Positions 42,413 through 46,503 of a stretch of DNA of 46,503 nt are shown in pieces. The DNA is from a virus, in IMG/VR virus record IMGVR_UViG_3300034072_000997, positions 1 through 46,503 of that record; one strand, given 5' to 3'. The notes under the pieces were generated by a model. The model ran no database searches. It worked only from the letters and a program-made list of their open reading frames with translations, and had not been told where the DNA came from. Position 1 is the first letter of the stretch; every line of letters begins with the position of its first letter. Made by a program: the position numbers and the translations under genes.

Positions 42413-45400
42413 TTACAGCACACGCCGATTATCAAAGGATGACGTATCGGCTTTGCGCGTTGGGTTACTGTTAGCGAAATTCCTCACGCTAGGTCCAGAG
42501 CTACCGCTACCGGAACCTTGCTCAGGAGACTTCATACCAGCCAGTCCCTGCGTATTTTCAGCGATGCGCTCCAGCAATGGAACGACCTTCTCAGTGATAC
42601 TAGTATCCATCGACGACAGATGCTTGATCTGATCCTCAGCAGATTTAGTAAACCGATCCAGTACTTGCGCAGTCAGCTGAATAGATGTATCCCGTGCCCC
42701 GTTGGTCGCGTAGCCTGGAGCACCAGGCACTGCTGCGGGAACCATGCTCCTAGCGGGTCGCACAGCAGTTGCGGTGTCGCCACTAGAAGTCAGCATAGCT
42801 ACAGGATTGTAGTCAGGTAGATCGTATCCAGCGATAGACTTTGGATCATACGTCTTAGGTGCAGTGGGGTTATAGGAAGCCTTCGAGAGTCCTCCGCCCA
42901 TGATCGAACCACTAGCAGCTGTCGCTGCGGGTGTATCCGAACCTCCACCCATGGCGATACCAAATTCATTAGCTTTCTTCGATACGCGTTTAGCCATGAA
43001 CTCCTTGACTTCTTGGACTGTTCGTGGTCGCGAACCATCGAAGAATATCTCGCGATTCTTTTCAGCTTGCTTAGGTGACAAGCGATAAGCCAAGTCTCCA
43101 GGGTTGGCGCTATTGAGACGATTAGCACCGCCTGCGCCCAGCAAATGCGTCATGTACCTGCTGGTAAAGTCTGCCCCACCCTTGTTACTCTTCATGTATT
43201 CATGGGCCAAGATGACGTTAGCACGAATATCGTCACGAGGAGTATTCGCATCCAATCCATACTTACCGCCGTGTTTACCGATTTGCTCTTTCCATGTGCC
43301 ATCGATGAAACCCATCAGACCGGTAGCTGAGGTCCCATTAGCCTTAGCCTTTGGATTCAAGCTACTTTCCATGGCAGCCAAAAGCATCATGTCATTGGGA
43401 TTGGCTCCGATCTCAGCTGAGACCCGTGCAATCTCTTTCTTGATGTCCTGGTGAGGACCGGATCCCAAAGATGCAGAGGCATCATTGTTACCAGAGAACT
43501 CCACATTACCGCCACTGGAGCGACCCATGGAAGAGAAGCCCTTGGAAGCACTTTCCTGGACAGCCTTAGCAGGGATAAGATCCTTGCCTTGAACCACAGG
43601 GGAGTTTAAGTTACTAGCAGGAGAAGGAGGAACACCTTGTGCATCCGACAACTTGACAACAGTTCCACCGGACTGTTCGTACAGAGCTTTCGCCAATGCA
43701 GGATTGCGTCCTCCCACAGGAGAGCGAGGAGTAGCGCCTGCTCCACCGCCACCTCGACCGAGAGACGCCAAAATGGCACTGTCGGCAAAGTTAGGATCAC
43801 GCTTGGCCTGGTCGATGGCTGTCTGAATGCCAGCTGGTTCAATGTGCCAGGTCTCACCGTAAATAGGACGTGTAAATCCATACTTACGCAACAGGCCCAG
43901 CTTCTCCAATTCGTTCAAGTCTTGAGTCGACAAGTCCGCAGCCAAACCGTATTCATGCAAAGATCCACCGGGACGAGCAGCGCGACCTGGGCCGTACTTA
44001 GCATACATTCTCTGTTGATCTTGGAACGAACGATAGGCGGACGTCACGTTCAATTGCTTGCCAGTAGCTTCGCCATATTCCTGAGCCATAGCGAGCAACT
44101 GTTGCTTCATGCGAGGATGCAGACCCTCGACATTCACACCGTTACCCAGCTTCAGATACTGCATACCACTTTCACCGGAAGCCAGTGGTCCATCAGCTAT
44201 CTTCAAGGAAGCAGCTCCCATGCTCAATGTCCCAGCGCCTTGATTGCTAGAAGGTTTACCCAATGCCGCTGGATCCTCTACATCACCATTGGCGATCGCT
44301 CGACCCAAATGAGAGTTGGGAGGAATGGCTCGGCGCTGAGGCGCCGTCATTGGGGCTTGAGTAGGATTGTTAACATCCGTCTTAGGTGCATTAGGAATAG
44401 CGCTCTTGACAGCTTCATTTGCCATCTTAGCTTCCTGAGGCGATGGCTTATTACCGCCAGCTTTAGCTTTCTTCGCTGCTTCGTCTTGGATCTTCTTACC
44501 AAGGGTTTGAATCTTAGCGTCAATGATCTTCTTGACTGGTTCAGGATTAGAGCTGAGAATATCCAAGCCCTTGAATGGACTTGTAGTATTTTCCCAGATG
44601 CTGCGAGGAATCTCAATCCCCGACAGATACTCCAGTTTCTCCGAATCAGTCAACGAATCGACCTTCTCCAAGGAAGCCTTGTTATTGACACGATACAATG
44701 CGGCGACGTGTTTTAGGAACACAGGCGAGAAACGATCCGTATACCACTTCGAGAACTTCGATGCAGTTTCAGTATCATCCGCAGCTATATCAAACAGCTC
44801 CGCAATCTCTTCAGGTTTAGCTGCGCGGCTATTGATAGTAGGGATACCGCCATTGAAAGCCAACTTACCATCGAGCAGATACTTCTCCAAGGCGATGACC
44901 TTGCTGTTGTATTGCTTCGTGGCATCGGTACCGTCTAGACCGTACTGCATCACACGGATGCGTTCCCATTCATCGATGTTATTGCGAGTCAGGTATTTAT
45001 AGAGCTTATAGCCACCATAACCGACACCAGCGATTGCTGCTGCACCGATTACGACAGGTGCACTCAAAGCGCTACCAATCAAAGAAGCTGCCCCAGAGAG
45101 CATACCTCCTGCTCCACCAGCAGCCAAGCCTACTACCTGTAGTGCTCTCACTGCGGTAGTACCCACCCGAGCAACGCCTGCTGCTCCTGGAAGCGTACCA
45201 GCCACACCCTTAATAGCGCTACCCACTCCAGCTACCGCAGTACCGACTCCAAGTATTCCTCGACCAGCCCACATAGCACCTTGACCTAATGCTTTTACAC
45301 CTGACCAGATACCCTTACCAGCTTTACTGATAAGTTTACCCGGACGACGAATACCGCCGAGTAGATCAGCCGCTCCACCGATCAAGCTGCTTGCCATTCC

Positions 45401-46503
45401 GGCAATGGAGCTAAGACCAGCAGTTGCCATGGCGATCATCTTCTCGATGGCATTATCAGCGGGAGAGTTACGAGAAGCCTTTTGCTCTGCTCCCTTCATG
45501 GAAGCTTCAACTGCGGCTTTCTTTCGCTCCTCATTAGCCATTTGGTTAGCTTGCGCGTTTTGCATGCGGTCAGCCGTACCACCGTCACGCTGCCCATCGC
45601 CGTCCGAGTCACCGAACATACCACGAATACGTTTGTAAGCGTTAGATGCTTTATTGCCGCCTAACTGAAGCAAGCGCATAGCGTGATCACGAGCGCTATA
45701 GGTATTAGCGCCTTGGTCAGCAGCACGCTCTTCGCGTTGCTGATTAGGATCCGCATTGGGGTTACTGAAGAAAGCGCTCAGCATATTAGCTGCGCCACCT
45801 ACTGCAGAACCAATAGCTCCGAGACCGGTACTCGCCATTGTGCCCAAACGGGAACCGCGCAAACGACCACCCCAACGTCCAAGGCGACCTCGGGCTCCAG
45901 GGAAGCGTTGACTGAACGCACCTCCTAGGGAACTAGCAGCTTGCTTACCTGCTCCGAACAATCCTCCTAGTGCGCCTACGATACCACCCATCCCGTTATT
46001 ACCCATGTAGTTACGTACTTGAGCTGGTTGCTGTGGTCCGACCATTTCAGGAGCAGGACCAAACATCTCGGGACCCATCTGAGCCATTGCATTTTGAGCA
46101 CCGCCGATGCCCTTGATCTTTTCAAACCAAGACTTCACTGATGCACCATAGAGCGGAGCGTTCATGAATGCACGAGCATTACGAACCCGACCATAGATGT
46201 TATCAAGGATCTCTTTAGGCTTATCAGCGGCGGCCAAATCACGCAGCTGCGTCAACAGCGATGCATTGACCTTATCGGGATTTTCCTCGATAGAGTCTGC
46301 GCCACTTGACGAAGGCGGCTTGTAGCTCGTTGTGGTGTCTGAATCAGTAATCGAACGACCCATGATCTCTTTGACCTTCTTGCCGGATTTACCGACAGCC
46401 AATAAGTCACGGATCTGGATCAAGATAGGCACCACACGAGGATCGGTTCCACCAATGCCAAAGCGGAAGTCACTGAACTTGTCGATCACTCGGTTCTTGA
46501 TAC
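42413..46503 (-). CDS. Tape-measure-like tail protein with M15 peptidase and lytic transglycosylase domains, 5' truncated
   Basis: At least 1,358 residues; the frame stays open past the window edge, so the N-terminus is missing (numbering from GTG 46489). The N-terminal ~600 residues are Gly/Ala/Met-rich with hydrophobic stretches about 410-500 (such as VIGAAAIAGVGYGGYKLY), a tape-measure-like character. An M15/VanY peptidase domain at about 785-890 has SLHEYGLAADL, with metal-binding His and Asp, and TWHIEP with the second His. An SLT-type transglycosylase at about 1015-1165 has AAMESSLNPKA with the catalytic Glu, then SATGLMGFIDGTW. Together they would cut both peptide and glycan of peptidoglycan at DNA injection. 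Confidence 0.85.
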   Translation of the reverse strand, partial: IKNRVIDKFSDFRFGIGGTDPRVVPILIQIRDLLAVGKSGKKVKEIMGRSITDSDTTTSYKPPSSSGADSIEENPDKVNASLLTQLRDLAAADKPKEILDNIYGRVRNARAFMNAPLYGASVKSWFEKIKGIGGAQNAMAQMGPEMFGPAPEMVGPQQPAQVRNYMGNNGMGGIVGALGGLFGAGKQAASSLGGAFSQRFPGARGRLGRWGGRLRGSRLGTMASTGLGAIGSAVGGAANMLSAFFSNPNADPNQQREERAADQGANTYSARDHAMRLLQLGGNKASNAYKRIRGMFGDSDGDGQRDGGTADRMQNAQANQMANEERKKAAVEASMKGAEQKASRNSPADNAIEKMIAMATAGLSSIAGMASSLIGGAADLLGGIRRPGKLISKAGKGIWSGVKALGQGAMWAGRGILGVGTAVAGVGSAIKGVAGTLPGAAGVARVGTTAVRALQVVGLAAGGAGGMLSGAASLIGSALSAPVVIGAAAIAGVGYGGYKLYKYLTRNNIDEWERIRVMQYGLDGTDATKQYNSKVIALEKYLLDGKLAFNGGIPTINSRAAKPEEIAELFDIAADDTETASKFSKWYTDRFSPVFLKHVAALYRVNNKASLEKVDSLTDSEKLEYLSGIEIPRSIWENTTSPFKGLDILSSNPEPVKKIIDAKIQTLGKKIQDEAAKKAKAGGNKPSPQEAKMANEAVKSAIPNAPKTDVNNPTQAPMTAPQRRAIPPNSHLGRAIANGDVEDPAALGKPSSNQGAGTLSMGAASLKIADGPLASGESGMQYLKLGNGVNVEGLHPRMKQQLLAMAQEYGEATGKQLNVTSAYRSFQDQQRMYAKYGPGRAARPGGSLHEYGLAADLSTQDLNELEKLGLLRKYGFTRPIYGETWHIEPAGIQTAIDQAKRDPNFADSAILASLGRGGGGAGATPRSPVGGRNPALAKALYEQSGGTVVKLSDAQGVPPSPASNLNSPVVQGKDLIPAKAVQESASKGFSSMGRSSGGNVEFSGNNDASASLGSGPHQDIKKEIARVSAEIGANPNDMMLLAAMESSLNPKAKANGTSATGLMGFIDGTWKEQIGKHGGKYGLDANTPRDDIRANVILAHEYMKSNKGGADFTSRYMTHLLGAGGANRLNSANPGDLAYRLSPKQAEKNREIFFDGSRPRTVQEVKEFMAKRVSKKANEFGIAMGGGSDTPAATAASGSIMGGGLSKASYNPTAPKTYDPKSIAGYDLPDYNPVAMLTSSGDTATAVRPARSMVPAAVPGAPGYATNGARDTSIQLTAQVLDRFTKSAEDQIKHLSSMDTSITEKVVPLLERIAENTQGLAGMKSPEQGSGSGSSGPSVRNFANSNPTRKADTSSFDNRRVL

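Noticed and set aside
1-46503. tRNA genes, CRISPR arrays, insertion sequences, integrase or attachment sites
   Set aside because: No cloverleaf with a CCA-type end, no regular spaced repeats, and no transposase or recombinase motifs were seen in the gaps or on either strand.

Overview
This window is a piece of a large (probably jumbo) tailed double-stranded DNA bacteriophage genome. The evidence is a portal-type protein, a tail protein carrying two peptidoglycan-hydrolase domains, tail-fibre and spike proteins, and a spanin pair. Among these lie phage-type nucleotide-metabolism and recombination genes: class I ribonucleotide reductase, a Rad50/gp46-like ATPase, a UvsX/RecA-like ATPase, a RuvC-like resolvase and RNase H. 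An Rz/Rz1-like spanin pair with an outer-membrane lipoprotein points to a Gram-negative host. The dual lytic tail protein and a spike-like protein favour a myovirus (contractile tail), but no sheath or tube gene lies in the window, so this is inference. There are no tRNAs, CRISPR arrays, insertion sequences or integrase. Coding is nearly gap-free and no gap reaches 300 bases.

Layout. 1-3922: nrdA (cut by the left edge), a membrane-protein gene, nrdB and a 46-codon membrane-protein gene. 3976-8999: three rightward genes of unknown function behind a candidate phage promoter; the third encodes a proline-rich linker. 9061-14997: the leftward portal gene, divergent from two rightward genes that may be structural. 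15095-17806: a lysis and metabolism operon (RuvC-like resolvase, i-spanin, o-spanin, CYTH-like protein, membrane protein). 17859-27694: a virion block on both strands (fibre, spike and unassigned proteins) interrupted by the Rad50-like gene. 27734-30093: membrane protein, RNase H with a long extension, and an unknown. 30161-34604: a leftward probable virion gene, the UvsX-like ATPase and three unknown genes. 34592-38249: a small leftward gene, then a rightward operon from a second copy of the promoter motif, ending with a NADAR-like protein. 38359-46503: tail genes, including a second copy of the fibre-tip domain and a very large tape-measure-like protein with M15 peptidase and lytic transglycosylase domains, cut by the right edge.

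How it works together. The reductase supplies deoxynucleotides. The Rad50-like and UvsX-like ATPases, RNase H and the resolvase fit recombination-dependent replication and the clearing of branched DNA before packaging through the portal. The tail proteins handle adsorption and cell-wall penetration, and the spanins complete lysis. Transcription units are separated by long, perfect, sequence-unrelated hairpins: 13 sites, 14 hairpins counting one tandem pair. They sit at six of the seven convergent gene junctions. Many virion proteins cannot be named from sequence alone and are described as such.
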